From Clostridia bacterium (lineage in GTDB: Bacteria; Bacillota; Clostridia; Oscillospirales; CAG-382): a stretch of DNA of 56,916 bases. Under the pieces are notes generated by a model. The model saw only the letters and a list, made by a program, of their open reading frames with translations. It was not told the DNA's origin and made no database searches. Made by a program: the position numbers and the translations under genes. Shown piece by piece: positions 18,284 through 26,616 of the stretch (position 1 is the stretch's first letter; each line of letters starts with the position of its first letter). The stretch is from positions 1 through 56,916 of the forward strand of contig JAGAUT010000025.1 in assembly GCA_017620655.1 (NCBI GenBank). Direction: 5' to 3'.

Positions 18284-18928
18284 TTATCGTGATTCCCAAC
18301 GGATTATATCACGGTATATCATAACAAGTCCGCTACTGAGCAGAGCACCGCCGATAATATCGGAAAACCAATGCACACCCGAAACAAGTCTGCCCATTAC
18401 CATAAAAGCTATAAATGCAATAATAAATATATTTATGAATTTCTTAAACCTGCTATTCTTGATGCGTGAATTGAACTGCATTATGGCTGTTGGCATAACA
18501 CACATTACAAGCATAGTTGTTGATGAGGGATACGATGCTTCTAAAACTCCATTTATAAGTACAGGTCTGTAATTGACAACGAACATTTCGAAGAAAGCAT
18601 ATACTGCCATTACAATAATATAGAATCCGCCAAGCACGAGGATACTGAAATCAACCTTAAAAAGACTTTTTCTCTTAATCCACTCGCAAAGACCAAGTAT
18701 GCCAAATCCCATTATAAAACAAAACGGGACAAGCCCAAGCCAATCCGTAATGGTATAGAGTGACATATGCACACCTGTAATATTATGAACCGTCTTGTTA
18801 AGTAAAGCAAAGCCAACAGACGAGCCTTGCGGTCCGATTACTTCCACATCAACAAACAAAAGGACTACTGTCCATATAATAAATAATACAAGTAACCCTA
18901 ACCCTGCGTAAAAACTCTTTCTTTTCAT
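18284..18928 (-). CDS. PAP2-superfamily membrane protein with altered motifs
   Basis: A 214-residue protein with about six membrane helices and the overall layout of PAP2 lipid phosphatases. Motif 3 is intact (GRLVSGVHWFSD, with Arg, His and Asp). Motif 1 ends in NYRP, but the lysine seven residues before the Arg is a glutamate, and motif 2 reads YPSSTT instead of PSGH. It may therefore be a divergent or inactive family member. The start has AGGAGG upstream. It is preceded by an XRE regulator 107 bases away on the same strand and may be controlled by it. Confidence 0.75.
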   Translation of the reverse strand: MKRKSFYAGLGLLVLFIIWTVVLLFVDVEVIGPQGSSVGFALLNKTVHNITGVHMSLYTITDWLGLVPFCFIMGFGILGLCEWIKRKSLFKVDFSILVLGGFYIIVMAVYAFFEMFVVNYRPVLINGVLEASYPSSTTMLVMCVMPTAIMQFNSRIKNSRFKKFINIFIIAFIAFMVMGRLVSGVHWFSDIIGGALLSSGLVMIYRDIIRWESR

Positions 18929-19035
18929 TTTTTGCCTCCTGATTTGTATTTGACTTTCGTCTTGAATACACTTTACAGGATGGCATAAAAAAGCTCAAGA
19001 ACCGCACTGTCACATAAGCGACACTTTCCGTGTCA

Positions 19036-19638
19036 TTACCATTTCACAAGCATCATAGCCTTTATTATAAGGAACACAAACAAGAAGGCTCCTGCATACG
19101 GCTGTGAGCTTATAATAAACAAAAGCACCGCGGTGGCATTTAATATGAGCGATATTTTATCTTTGTTTTTCAACCAGAATGCCTTTTTGCAGTTTTGAAA
19201 AGCGAGAGTTGCAATACCGAATGTAATAATAGCAATTACAACAATATTGTAGGCAACACTCAAATAAGTTGCAATTCCGTTTAAGGATAATAGCGAAACT
19301 TCCTGCACGACACCATTTGCCTTTTGTCCGAAAAATGGCAGGAAGAAGAACATCAGAACACATATATCCAAAAGACCGAAAACAAGGCTGCGAAAATGAT
19401 TTTCTTTTTGCTTGTTATCTTCTTGCGCAATACTCATTATTTCGTCACTTGACAAAAGTTCATCTATCGTTACCGAAAAATACTTTGCTATTTCTTTGAG
19501 AGACTCAAGGCTGGGATATCCTCTGCCTGATTCCCACTTTGAAATTGCTGTTCGGGACACATAGAGAGCCTCTGCAAGTTCTTCCTGCGTAAGACCTTTA
19601 TTTTTTCTTAATTCCTGTAATTTTTCATTAAATTCCAT
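19036..19638 (-). CDS. XRE-family regulator with membrane C-terminal part
   Basis: A 200-residue protein. Residues 1-65 form a helix-turn-helix (LRKNKGLTQEELAEALYVSRTAISKWESG) followed by a helix typical of SinR/Xre domains. The rest carries four or so hydrophobic segments (about 85-200), so the DNA-binding domain appears tethered to the membrane. Such proteins often control an adjacent membrane gene, here the PAP2-like gene downstream. Target and signal are unknown. A promoter is visible upstream. Confidence 0.85.
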   Translation of the reverse strand: MEFNEKLQELRKNKGLTQEELAEALYVSRTAISKWESGRGYPSLESLKEIAKYFSVTIDELLSSDEIMSIAQEDNKQKENHFRSLVFGLLDICVLMFFFLPFFGQKANGVVQEVSLLSLNGIATYLSVAYNIVVIAIITFGIATLAFQNCKKAFWLKNKDKISLILNATAVLLFIISSQPYAGAFLFVFLIIKAMMLVKW

Positions 19639-19697
19639 AATAAAACTCTCTTACAAATTCTTATTTGTCGAAGTATTTACAAACATATTTTTGCTCA

Positions 19698-19726
19698 ATT
19701 ATATCAGAAGACTGTGAATAATTCAA
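19698..19726 (-). promoter_or_regulatory. Promoter for XRE-PAP2 genes
   Basis: On the minus strand, TTGAAT (19726-19721) and TATAAT (19703-19698) with a 17-base spacer, about 60 bases before the XRE ATG. Confidence 0.65.
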
Positions 19727-19788
19727 TTTACTTTGAAATATTTATCATCTTATGAAACAAAAAACATATTCCGTCAGTATAGCAATTT

Positions 19789-19815
19789 CCCCGATGTCGG
19801 CGTTTGACATCGGGG
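19789..19815. repeat. Perfect 10-bp inverted repeat
   Basis: CCCCGATGTC and GACATCGGGG flank a 7-base loop. AAA/TTT extensions lengthen the stem, but neither strand has a proper run of T after it. It lies in the 287-base gap between the XRE regulator and purH. It may be a weak terminator or an operator. Confidence 0.5.
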
Positions 19816-19889
19816 AAAAACTTTACTCGAGCATATTAGATTTGTCTAAAGCAGATGACGAAAAGGAGCGCTGCTCTTTTCTTTTTGCT

Positions 19890-19918
19890 TACTTTTTCTT
19901 TTTAGTAAAGAAAAAGTA
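19890..19918 (-). terminator. Possible 3'-end hairpin of the purine operon
   Basis: A perfect 12-bp stem (TACTTTTTCTTT and its complement) with a 5-base loop begins 8 bases after the purH stop. No long T run follows, but a second short hairpin (GAGC/GCTC then CTTTT) lies just beyond at about 19863-19881. Confidence 0.5.
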
Positions 19919-19925
19919 ATACTGC

Positions 19926-21110
19926 TTAATGGTGGAATAATCTCATTCCTGTAAATGCCATTGCAATGCCGTACTTGTTGCAGGATTCGATAACATTGTC
20001 GTCACGGATTGAACCGCCGGGCTGTGCGATAAAGGAAACACCGCTTCTCTTTGCTCTGTCGATGTTGTCGCCAAAGGGGAAGAAAGCGTCAGAACCGAGA
20101 GATACACCCGAAATCTTGTCAAGGTATTCTCTCTTTTCTGCCTTTGTGAGAGGTTCGGGTTTAACGCTGAAATAGTTCTGCCAGAGACCGTCTGCAAGAA
20201 CGTCGTCACTGTCTTCCGAAATGTATACGTCAATTGTGTTGTCTCTGTCGGGTCTGCCTAATGTTTCAAGGAAGGGAAGGTTTAATACCTTGGGATGCTT
20301 TCTTAAATGCCAGTTGTCAGCCTTGTTGCCGGCAAGTCTTGTGCAGTGAATTCTCGACTGCTGACCTGCACCTACACCGATAGCCTGTCCTTCGTATGCG
20401 TAGCAAACGGAATTGGACTGGGTGTATTTTAATGTGATAAGCGCAATGATAAGGTCGCGGTATGCTTCGTCGGTAAGCTCCTTGTTGTCAGTAACAACAT
20501 TGGAAAGAAGAGCCTTGTTAATTTCAAAGTTGTTTCTGCCCTGTTCAAAGGAAATACCGAATACCTGCTTTACTTCTTTTTCTGCAGGAACATAGTTTTC
20601 ATCAATCTTTACGATGTTGTAATTGCCCTTCTTCTTGCTCTTTAAGATTTCAAGAGCTTCGGGAGAGTAGGAGGGAGCAATAATACCGTCGGAAACCTCA
20701 CGCTTGATAATGAGAGCTGTTGTAACGTCACATTCGTCACTGAGTGCAATCCAGTCACCGAAGGAGCTCATTCTGTCGGCACCTCTTGCTCTTGCATAAG
20801 CACAAGCGAGAGGAGATTCGTCAAGACCCTCGATGTCGTCAACAAAGCAAGCCTTCTTTAAGTCGTCTGAGAGCTTTACACCGCAGGCAGCACCTGCAGG
20901 GCTTACGTGCTTGAAGGATGTGGCACAGGGAAGACCGAGTGCTTCTTTAAGTTCTTTAACAAGCTGCCAGGAATTGAATGCGTCAAGGAAGTTGATGTAA
21001 CCGGGCTTGCCGTTTAAGATTTCAATTGGAAGCTCAGAACCGTCTTCCATAAAGATTTTTGAAGGCTTCTGATTGGGATTACAGCCGTATTTGAGTTCAA
21101 ATTCTTTCAT
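19926..21110 (-). CDS. purH: AICAR transformylase (stand-alone PurH C-terminal domain)
   Basis: Transfers a formyl group from 10-formyl-tetrahydrofolate to AICAR (ZMP), the penultimate step of IMP synthesis. The 394-residue protein has only the transformylase half of bifunctional PurH: SFKHVSPAGAA with the catalytic Lys-His near residues 67-68, and the C-terminal FIAQPGGSIRDD. The cyclohydrolase half is missing and is replaced by the PurO-type gene just upstream in the operon. I used the ATG at 21110; the GTG at 21119 lies within the GGAGTG ribosome site. Controlled by the ZTP riboswitch before purO. Confidence 0.93.
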   Translation of the reverse strand: MKEFELKYGCNPNQKPSKIFMEDGSELPIEILNGKPGYINFLDAFNSWQLVKELKEALGLPCATSFKHVSPAGAACGVKLSDDLKKACFVDDIEGLDESPLACAYARARGADRMSSFGDWIALSDECDVTTALIIKREVSDGIIAPSYSPEALEILKSKKKGNYNIVKIDENYVPAEKEVKQVFGISFEQGRNNFEINKALLSNVVTDNKELTDEAYRDLIIALITLKYTQSNSVCYAYEGQAIGVGAGQQSRIHCTRLAGNKADNWHLRKHPKVLNLPFLETLGRPDRDNTIDVYISEDSDDVLADGLWQNYFSVKPEPLTKAEKREYLDKISGVSLGSDAFFPFGDNIDRAKRSGVSFIAQPGGSIRDDNVIESCNKYGIAMAFTGMRLFHH

Positions 21111-21137
21111 TTTTAACACTCCGTTTTCTATTTATTT

Positions 21138-21184
21138 GGCTCCCTTGTGTAAAGGGAGCTGTCGGCAGAGCCGACTGAGGGATT
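21138..21184. repeat. Double-hairpin intergenic repeat, copy 2
   Basis: GGCTCCCTT paired with AAGGGAGC, then GTCGGC paired with GCCGAC, followed by TGAGGG. Same plan and partly the same bases as the element at 2467-2515. It lies in the 81-base gap between purO and purH, so it is transcribed within that operon. Confidence 0.6.
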
Positions 21185-21191
21185 GTAAATC

Positions 21192-21935
21192 TTATTTGTT
21201 CTTGTTGATGATTATTTCTTCTGCTTCGCCGCTTGAAAGGTCAACAGTTCTTACAAAGAGAGAAACCTTGTTGTCTTCGTTTAAGTTTTCCCAGCAAAGA
21301 TCTGCAAGCTCCTTAGCTGTGTTGGGAAGTGCTACTTCTTCAGGCTCACCGTAGAAAGAGGGGATGGGATTTCCGTCACACTTGTAGGTGTGAATAAAAT
21401 GACCTATACCGTTTTCACCCTCACCGTAGTTGTAGAAGAATCTTCTGCAAACCTCGCCTCTGCCGTTTGCGGATTTGAGAATTGACATCTTGTATGTAAA
21501 TGTATTTCTCGGGAAGCAGTAGTAAAGCACACCTGAAATTCTGGGTGTAAAGTTGGGTGCGTCAGGCTCGAACTCACGGGAAGCACATGCTGCCTCAAAG
21601 TCGTCCGTCATACCCTCGCGTGCTTTATCGTTAATGAAGTCGTATATTGTATTTGTCTGGTCGCCGTTTGTGATAATATCTATATTTCCGCCTTTTGCAG
21701 AAAGATAGGGATTATATATAATAAGGCTGGGGTCAGAGAGCTTTGACTCGTCAAATGCCTTTGTTCTCATACCGCCTTCGTATCTTTCAAAAATTCTGTT
21801 GCGGCTGTTTTCGCTTCTGCCCATGATAAAGTAAGCAATCATAGCCTTTTTGCCGTCGGCGGACTTTCCGATTACAATACCTCTGCCGGGATATGTGTTG
21901 CCGGCGAGTAATTCCTTAAGATCAAACTTTGCCAT
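21192..21935 (-). CDS. purO: Archaeal-type IMP cyclohydrolase (PurO family)
   Basis: Closes the purine ring from FAICAR to IMP. The 247-residue protein resembles the PurO/IMP_cyclohyd family (LLAGNTYPGRGIVIG start, AYFIMGRSENSRNR, ITNGDQTNTIYD) and not the MGS-like cyclohydrolase domain of bacterial PurH. Together with the downstream stand-alone transformylase it completes the last two steps of IMP synthesis. The ATG has an AAAGGA site. It lies directly after the ZTP riboswitch and its terminator. PurO was described from archaea, but related proteins occur in some Clostridia. Confidence 0.88.
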   Translation of the reverse strand: MAKFDLKELLAGNTYPGRGIVIGKSADGKKAMIAYFIMGRSENSRNRIFERYEGGMRTKAFDESKLSDPSLIIYNPYLSAKGGNIDIITNGDQTNTIYDFINDKAREGMTDDFEAACASREFEPDAPNFTPRISGVLYYCFPRNTFTYKMSILKSANGRGEVCRRFFYNYGEGENGIGHFIHTYKCDGNPIPSFYGEPEEVALPNTAKELADLCWENLNEDNKVSLFVRTVDLSSGEAEEIIINKNK

Positions 21936-21969
21936 GTTTCAAATTCCTTTCTTTTAGCCGATTGAATAT

Positions 21970-22004
21970 AAAAAAGGGCAGTCTTCGGGATACGAAAACT
22001 GCCC
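21970..22004 (-). terminator. Riboswitch-controlled terminator before purO
   Basis: On the minus strand a GGGCAGT / ACTGCCC hairpin is followed by six U residues. Its 5' arm overlaps the conserved CUGGGCA of the ZTP aptamer, so aptamer folding and terminator formation exclude each other. Confidence 0.9.
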
Positions 22005-22072
22005 AGACGGTCGGCTTTATATTGCTGTCGCTTCCCCGTGGTGCTCCACGAATATCCGTCAGTCGGGACAGC
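21999..22072 (-). ncRNA. ZTP (pfl) riboswitch aptamer
   Basis: The leader on the minus strand shows the pfl consensus: outer stem GCUGUC/GACAGC, GACUGACGG, CGUGG with CCACGGGGAAGCG, and then CCGUCUGGGCA after a short linker. ZMP or ZTP accumulates when 10-formyl-folate is short. Binding prevents the overlapping terminator and turns the genes on. The downstream genes use ZMP (transformylase) and its product (PurO), which fits this riboswitch class. The match is by eye to known examples. Confidence 0.93.
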
Positions 22073-22088
22073 TCTTTATTGCCTTTTT

Positions 22089-22117
22089 ATTCTATCATAT
22101 TGTGAAATGCTTGTCAA
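22089..22117 (-). promoter_or_regulatory. Promoter of the purO-purH operon
   Basis: TTGACA (22117-22112) and TAGAAT (22094-22089) on the minus strand with a 17-base spacer. Transcription should start about 10 bases before the ZTP aptamer. The promoter lies only 22 bases beyond the stop of the preceding SLH gene. Confidence 0.85.
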
Positions 22118-22138
22118 GAATTTTTTGACACCCAATGT

Positions 22139-23911
22139 CTATATTTTTGACGCACGCAGAATTATAACAGCAGCTTCCGCACGGCTTATGCTTGTATCGG
22201 GAGAAAATGTGCCTTCTTTGTCATTGCCCTTGAGAACGCCGAGGGTGTAGAGCTTTCTGATGCTGTCAGCGTAGGGGGTATCGTCATTTACATCGGGAAT
22301 ACTTTTGAATAAATCACCGTCAGGCTCTGAAAGAACAGATGCGAAAATGTAAGCCATTTCTGCACGTGTTGCACTATGGCTTAGTTGCTTTTCTGTAAAG
22401 TCATCTTCTTTGATAAGACCTGCGTTTTTTGCATATATCAGATAGCTGTCATACCAATTGTCGCCGTCGAATCTTCCGAAGGAAAAATCAATGCCGTTTT
22501 TGTCCTTGTGAAATCTCACTGCCATTGTTATAGCCTGAGCAACGGTTATGGTATCCTTTGGGGCGTAATTGTTTTTGTCAACACCCTCAATCAAACCCAG
22601 CTCCCTGGCCTCCAGAATGTCATCGTGATACCAGCTTGTCTTTGGTATGTCGTCAAACTGAACCGCTTCCTCATCTTTATCAGATATATCTTCGGAAACA
22701 GAGGGGTCTTTTGCTTCTTCCTCTTCTGCTCCCGACTCTTTGTAATAATCTTCCTTTAATATGATTTTTTTGGTATCGGGATGAATCATGTAATCAAGTG
22801 CTTCACCCTTGATTCTGAATTTGTAAAAAGCATTTTGCTGATTTGAAAAAGGATGGGAACAAATTTTAATGTAGTATTTTCCGCTGACCGAGGGCATCAG
22901 TTTTGCTTCGATCTTTGATTCTTCTCTGTCACCGGTCATGGTTGTTTCCTTGTTATCGGGTTCGTCGCTTTCTCCGTTCCAGAAATATACCTTCATACCT
23001 TTGAGTAAGTCTTTTTCAAGCTTGAAGTCAATCTTGTCAGGGTAGGCAAGGTCGAAATAGTAGTAGTCGGCATCGGTTTCTCCGAAAACGTAGCCGGAAT
23101 ACCATGTTCCGGGTTCAATTTCTGTTGCCGTTTCGGTAGAGTTGTTACACTCGGTTTCAAAGTTTTCAAGGTCGCTTGCAAACTGTTTTACGTTGAACCT
23201 GTAGAGAACATCGCCAAAACCCTTTTCGCTTCCGTCTTTGCTGACCTTGAGGTAGTAAACTCTGCCGGGTAAAAGACCGCTTGTCATAATACGCGGATCT
23301 TCGTTTTGCGACGAACCGCCGCCGGAACATAACTCGTTGAACTCGTCGTCGCAAAGGGTGAAGTCCACCCAGTTTTCCGCCTCAATTTCAACATAACCTT
23401 TTTCAAACATTGTAAAGCAGTAGTAGTCGGGGGCTGTATTTATTGATGTTGCTCCGACGTAGTTTTTGCCGAACTCAACGGGAATTGCTGTTTCAAAGGA
23501 ATTGTTCGAAACCGTTTCGCAGTAGTCGGTTGGGGTAAATTCTGTTGTAAGATTTACGTCAACGGGAACGACGGTTCTGCTGTTTATTGTCAGCGTATAT
23601 GTGCCGGGAAGAAGACCTTCACCGAAGTCTTTTTCATTGTCGTCTCTTGATGTGAGGTTGTATGAGAATAAAACATCTTCACCATCTTTTATTGAATAAC
23701 TGATTCTTAAATTCTCAGGAATTGATTTTATAAAAATATCTAAGTAGAAAAATCCCTTTTCCTCAACTGTAATATCGTAGGAAACAGAAGAATTCGTTTC
23801 AACCGTGACAATTGTTTTCTCGTTCAGCGGCAGAACCTTTGCCGAACAAAAAACGGAAAAACATAAGCAAAGAATCAATGCAATTGTCAAAGAAAACAGG
23901 CTTTTTTTCAT
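22139..23911 (-). CDS. Secreted SLH protein with PPC-like domains
   Basis: A 590-residue exported protein. Signal peptide at about residues 1-24 (MKKSLFSL start, hydrophobic core, cut after CSA). An N-terminal beta domain is followed by two units like bacterial pre-peptidase C-terminal (PPC) domains, each opening with E-x-x-N-N-S (NNSFETA near 135, NNSTETA near 255) and containing ADYYYFD-like strands. A very acidic linker lies at about 400-425, then three SLH repeats (about 427-590; for example SATRAEMAYIFA and SISRAEAAVIIL). No catalytic domain is seen. The SLH repeats should anchor it to pyruvylated wall polymer, whose CsaB enzyme is encoded at 46061. Confidence 0.88.
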   Translation of the reverse strand: MKKSLFSLTIALILCLCFSVFCSAKVLPLNEKTIVTVETNSSVSYDITVEEKGFFYLDIFIKSIPENLRISYSIKDGEDVLFSYNLTSRDDNEKDFGEGLLPGTYTLTINSRTVVPVDVNLTTEFTPTDYCETVSNNSFETAIPVEFGKNYVGATSINTAPDYYCFTMFEKGYVEIEAENWVDFTLCDDEFNELCSGGGSSQNEDPRIMTSGLLPGRVYYLKVSKDGSEKGFGDVLYRFNVKQFASDLENFETECNNSTETATEIEPGTWYSGYVFGETDADYYYFDLAYPDKIDFKLEKDLLKGMKVYFWNGESDEPDNKETTMTGDREESKIEAKLMPSVSGKYYIKICSHPFSNQQNAFYKFRIKGEALDYMIHPDTKKIILKEDYYKESGAEEEEAKDPSVSEDISDKDEEAVQFDDIPKTSWYHDDILEARELGLIEGVDKNNYAPKDTITVAQAITMAVRFHKDKNGIDFSFGRFDGDNWYDSYLIYAKNAGLIKEDDFTEKQLSHSATRAEMAYIFASVLSEPDGDLFKSIPDVNDDTPYADSIRKLYTLGVLKGNDKEGTFSPDTSISRAEAAVIILRASKI

Positions 23912-23944
23912 AAAGTATCAATCCTTTCACATAACCTTGCTTAA

Positions 23945-23973
23945 ATTATACCAATATTATGTTTTGGTGTCAA
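23945..23973 (-). promoter_or_regulatory. Promoter of the SLH/PPC gene
   Basis: TTGACA (23973-23968) and TATAAT (23950-23945) on the minus strand, 17-base spacer, 34 bases before the ATG. Confidence 0.85.
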
Positions 23974-24005
23974 TAAAAGTAAACCATAAGTTGATTTTAT
24001 ATAAA

Positions 24006-24034
24006 AGAACCGCTGCGAAGTGTTCGCAACGGTT
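24006..24034 (-). terminator. Terminator of the Gfo/Idh gene at 24058
   Basis: GAACCG-TTGCGAA pairs with TTCGCA-CGGTTC around a 3-base loop and is followed on the minus strand by CTTTTATA. Confidence 0.8.
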
Positions 24035-24057
24035 CATGGTTATCTGAATGTTTATTC

Positions 24058-25146
24058 TTAGTTGAAATATACAGGCTTGCCTGTTTCGCTTGATTCATAA
24101 ATGGCGGCAAGTATCTTTGTAACAACAAGAGCCTGCTCGGGAAGAACGCAAGGTGCAACGCCGCTATCAAGAGCATCAATCCACTGCTGTATGTCGCGGT
24201 ATACAGAGTCGGAGTCGTCTGCATCAAAGAAAGCAACGCCTGCCTTTGCACCCGTGTTTTCTGTGTACTGCATGCCGTGCTTTACACCGTTGAGTCTGCC
24301 GGTGGCATTCAGGTTGTCTGCGCCTGCTTTGTCGCCGCAGAGAATCATTGTTGCTTCTTGACAGTCAACCATATTGAGTGCCCAGCTTGCCTCAAGATTG
24401 ATTGTAGCTCCGTTTTCCATAACGATAAATCCGAAAGCAGAGTCTTCAACTTCAAATGTTTCGGGATCCCATTCACCCCACGCATTTCCGCTGCCGCCTT
24501 CAACCTTGTCGAAAAGCTTCTTGTACTTTGTACCCATAACCATCTTAGGGCTATAATTGTCCATTGCCCAGAGTGTCATGTCAAGGGCATGAGTGCCGAT
24601 GTCAATAAGAGGACCGCCGCCCTGTTCTTCCTTGTCCATAAATACGCCCCATGTGGGAACGGCACGACGGCGAAGGGCAAGTGCTTTTGCATAGTATATG
24701 TCACCGAGTTCACCTGCGGCACATGCCTTCTTTACGTACTGAACATCCTGATTCTGTCTGTTGTTGTAGCCGATGGTGAGGGTCTTGCCCGTTCTCTTTG
24801 CAGCTTCAAGCATTGCCTCTGCTTCGGGAACAGTCTTTGCCATAGGCTTTTCGCAGTAAACGTCTTTACCTGCTTCAAGTGCATCTATTGTGATAAAGGA
24901 GTGCTCACGGTTGGGTGTGCAAACGTGAACAATGTCGATTGTCTCGTCTTTAAGTAATTCCTTGTAGTCGGTGTAAACCTTGGCATCTGCAGAGCCATAC
25001 GCCTTGCATGCTCTTTCAGCCCTTTCCTTTATAATATCGCAGAATGCAACCATTTCTACGTTTTCAACTCTCTTGAGGTTGGGCATATGCTTGTTGTTTG
25101 CAATACCGCCGCAACCGATAATAGCTACTCTGTGCATCTTTTTCAT
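24058..25146 (-). CDS. Gfo/Idh/MocA-family oxidoreductase 1
   Basis: An NAD(P)-dependent sugar dehydrogenase-like protein of 362 residues. The N-terminal Rossmann fold has AIIGCGGIANNKHMPNL, and the catalytic motif CEKPMAKT near residue 98 keeps the lysine. The C-terminal alpha/beta domain has GGGPLIDIGTHALDM with the conserved Asp and His. Substrate cannot be told, but the family acts mainly on sugars and inositols. It has its own promoter, is divergent from the second family member at 25317, and is separated from it by two back-to-back promoters. GGAGGAG precedes the ATG. Confidence 0.92.
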   Translation of the reverse strand: MKKMHRVAIIGCGGIANNKHMPNLKRVENVEMVAFCDIIKERAERACKAYGSADAKVYTDYKELLKDETIDIVHVCTPNREHSFITIDALEAGKDVYCEKPMAKTVPEAEAMLEAAKRTGKTLTIGYNNRQNQDVQYVKKACAAGELGDIYYAKALALRRRAVPTWGVFMDKEEQGGGPLIDIGTHALDMTLWAMDNYSPKMVMGTKYKKLFDKVEGGSGNAWGEWDPETFEVEDSAFGFIVMENGATINLEASWALNMVDCQEATMILCGDKAGADNLNATGRLNGVKHGMQYTENTGAKAGVAFFDADDSDSVYRDIQQWIDALDSGVAPCVLPEQALVVTKILAAIYESSETGKPVYFN

Positions 25147-25187
25147 AGTAAAATCTCCTCCAATAAATAAGTTTAATCATTGCAAAC

Positions 25188-25216
25188 AGTATACCACTTG
25201 CTTTTTGTATAGTCAA
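25188..25216 (-). promoter_or_regulatory. Promoter of Gfo/Idh/MocA gene 1
   Basis: TTGACT (25216-25211) and TATACT (25193-25188) on the minus strand with a 17-base spacer. Confidence 0.75.
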
Positions 25217-25256
25217 GGCGTTTTATATCATATTTCTACTTTTTACATTAAATTTA

Positions 25257-25285
25257 TTGACAAAATTTTCTATTGCCATTATAAT
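25257..25285 (+). promoter_or_regulatory. Promoter of Gfo/Idh/MocA gene 2
   Basis: TTGACA (25257-25262) and TATAAT (25280-25285), 17-base spacer: a full consensus promoter. Transcription would start near 25292, which rules out translation from the upstream in-frame codon at 25257. Confidence 0.88.
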
Positions 25286-25316
25286 GAAAACAATAATCCA
25301 AACGGAGGAAAAAACA

Positions 25317-26603
25317 ATGGCTAACAATAAACTTAACGTAATAGTAATCGGTGCCGGAAGCCGCGGACGCGCTTACACCGATATCATGGCAGACCTTCCC
25401 GAAAAGTTCAAGGTTGTAGGTGTTGCCGAACCTATTGATGACAGACGCGAATACATAATGCACAAGCACGGCGTTCCTGCAGAAAACGCATATACAACAT
25501 GGGAAGATATTCTCGCAGTTCCCAAGTTTGCAGACGTTGCGGTTATCGCTACAATGGACAGAATGCACAGAGACCCTGCAATGAAGGCACTTGCACTCGG
25601 CTATGACCTTCTTCTTGAAAAGCCTGTTGCACCCACACCCGAAGAATGTGCTGAAATCTATAACTACGCAAAGAAGATGGGCAGAAAGATTATGGTCTGC
25701 CACGTTCTCAGATTCACTTCCTATTTCAGAGCACTCAAGGGTATTATCGACTCGGGAAAGCTTGGCGAAATCATTTCCGTTGAACATACAGAGGCTGTCG
25801 GTAACGTACACCAGAGCCATAGCTTTGTAAGAGGTAACTGGGGTAATGCTGATGAAAGCTCACCCATGCTTCTTCAGAAGTGCTGTCATGACCTTGATAT
25901 CCTTCAGTGGATGCTCGGCAAGCAGTGTAAGAAAATTTCTTCCTTCGGTTCTCTCAGATACTTTACAGAGAAGAACGCACCCGCGGGTAGTCCCGATTAC
26001 TGCGTAGACGGCTGTCCCGAAGCAGAAAACTGTCCTTATAATGCAGTAAAACTCTACTATGATGACAAGAAGAATGACTGGTTCAGAGGTGCAATGACTA
26101 AGATGGCTGCTCCTACAGATGAAGCAGTTATGGATTGCTTAAAGAGCACACAGTACGGTAAGTGCGTATTCAAGTGTAATAATAACGTAGTTGACCATCA
26201 GGTTGTAAATATGGAATTTGATGAAGGGCTTACAGTTGCTTTCACAATGACATGCTTCAACGAAGGCGGCAGACACACTAAGCTTTACGGCACAAAGGGC
26301 GAGCTCTGGGCAAGCATGGAACAGACAGAAGCAAAGTTCTTTGATTTCAAGACACGTAAGTGGGAAACATTGCCTACAAACGAAAGCGCAGTTGTTACAA
26401 GCCTTGTAGGCGGACACGGCGGCGGTGATAACGGTATCGTTGAAGTTCTCTATGACTATGTGAACGGCAATGTTGCTGCAGAAGACGTATCCGAAATCGG
26501 CGTATCCTGCAGAAACCATATGCTTGTATTTGCAGCTGAAAAGTCAAGAAATGAAGGCGTAATTGTTGACGTTGAAAAGTATATAAAGGACGTTATCGGC
26601 TAA
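25317..26603 (+). CDS. Gfo/Idh/MocA-family oxidoreductase 2, cysteine-rich
   Basis: A 428-residue member of the family with Rossmann motif VIVIGAGSRGRAY and catalytic LLLEKPVAPT near residue 104. A cysteine-rich insert occurs at about residues 228-240 (CVDGCPEAENCPYNA) and a CVFKC motif near 283, which could bind metal or stabilise the fold. The region between carries helical, basic sequence. It is clearly paralogous to the gene at 37584 (LLLEKPV, QSHSFVRG, VFKCxNNVVDHQ, GGHGGGD shared). Start chosen at ATG 25317 because of the GGAGG at 25304-25308. A small YcxB-like gene follows 13 bases later. Confidence 0.92.
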   Translation: MANNKLNVIVIGAGSRGRAYTDIMADLPEKFKVVGVAEPIDDRREYIMHKHGVPAENAYTTWEDILAVPKFADVAVIATMDRMHRDPAMKALALGYDLLLEKPVAPTPEECAEIYNYAKKMGRKIMVCHVLRFTSYFRALKGIIDSGKLGEIISVEHTEAVGNVHQSHSFVRGNWGNADESSPMLLQKCCHDLDILQWMLGKQCKKISSFGSLRYFTEKNAPAGSPDYCVDGCPEAENCPYNAVKLYYDDKKNDWFRGAMTKMAAPTDEAVMDCLKSTQYGKCVFKCNNNVVDHQVVNMEFDEGLTVAFTMTCFNEGGRHTKLYGTKGELWASMEQTEAKFFDFKTRKWETLPTNESAVVTSLVGGHGGGDNGIVEVLYDYVNGNVAAEDVSEIGVSCRNHMLVFAAEKSRNEGVIVDVEKYIKDVIG

Positions 26604-26616
26604 AAGGAGAATAGGT

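Noticed and set aside
25257..25316. Upstream start for Gfo/Idh/MocA gene 2 at 25257
   Set aside because: The codon is the -35 box of a consensus promoter, and the GGAGG site fits only the ATG at 25317.
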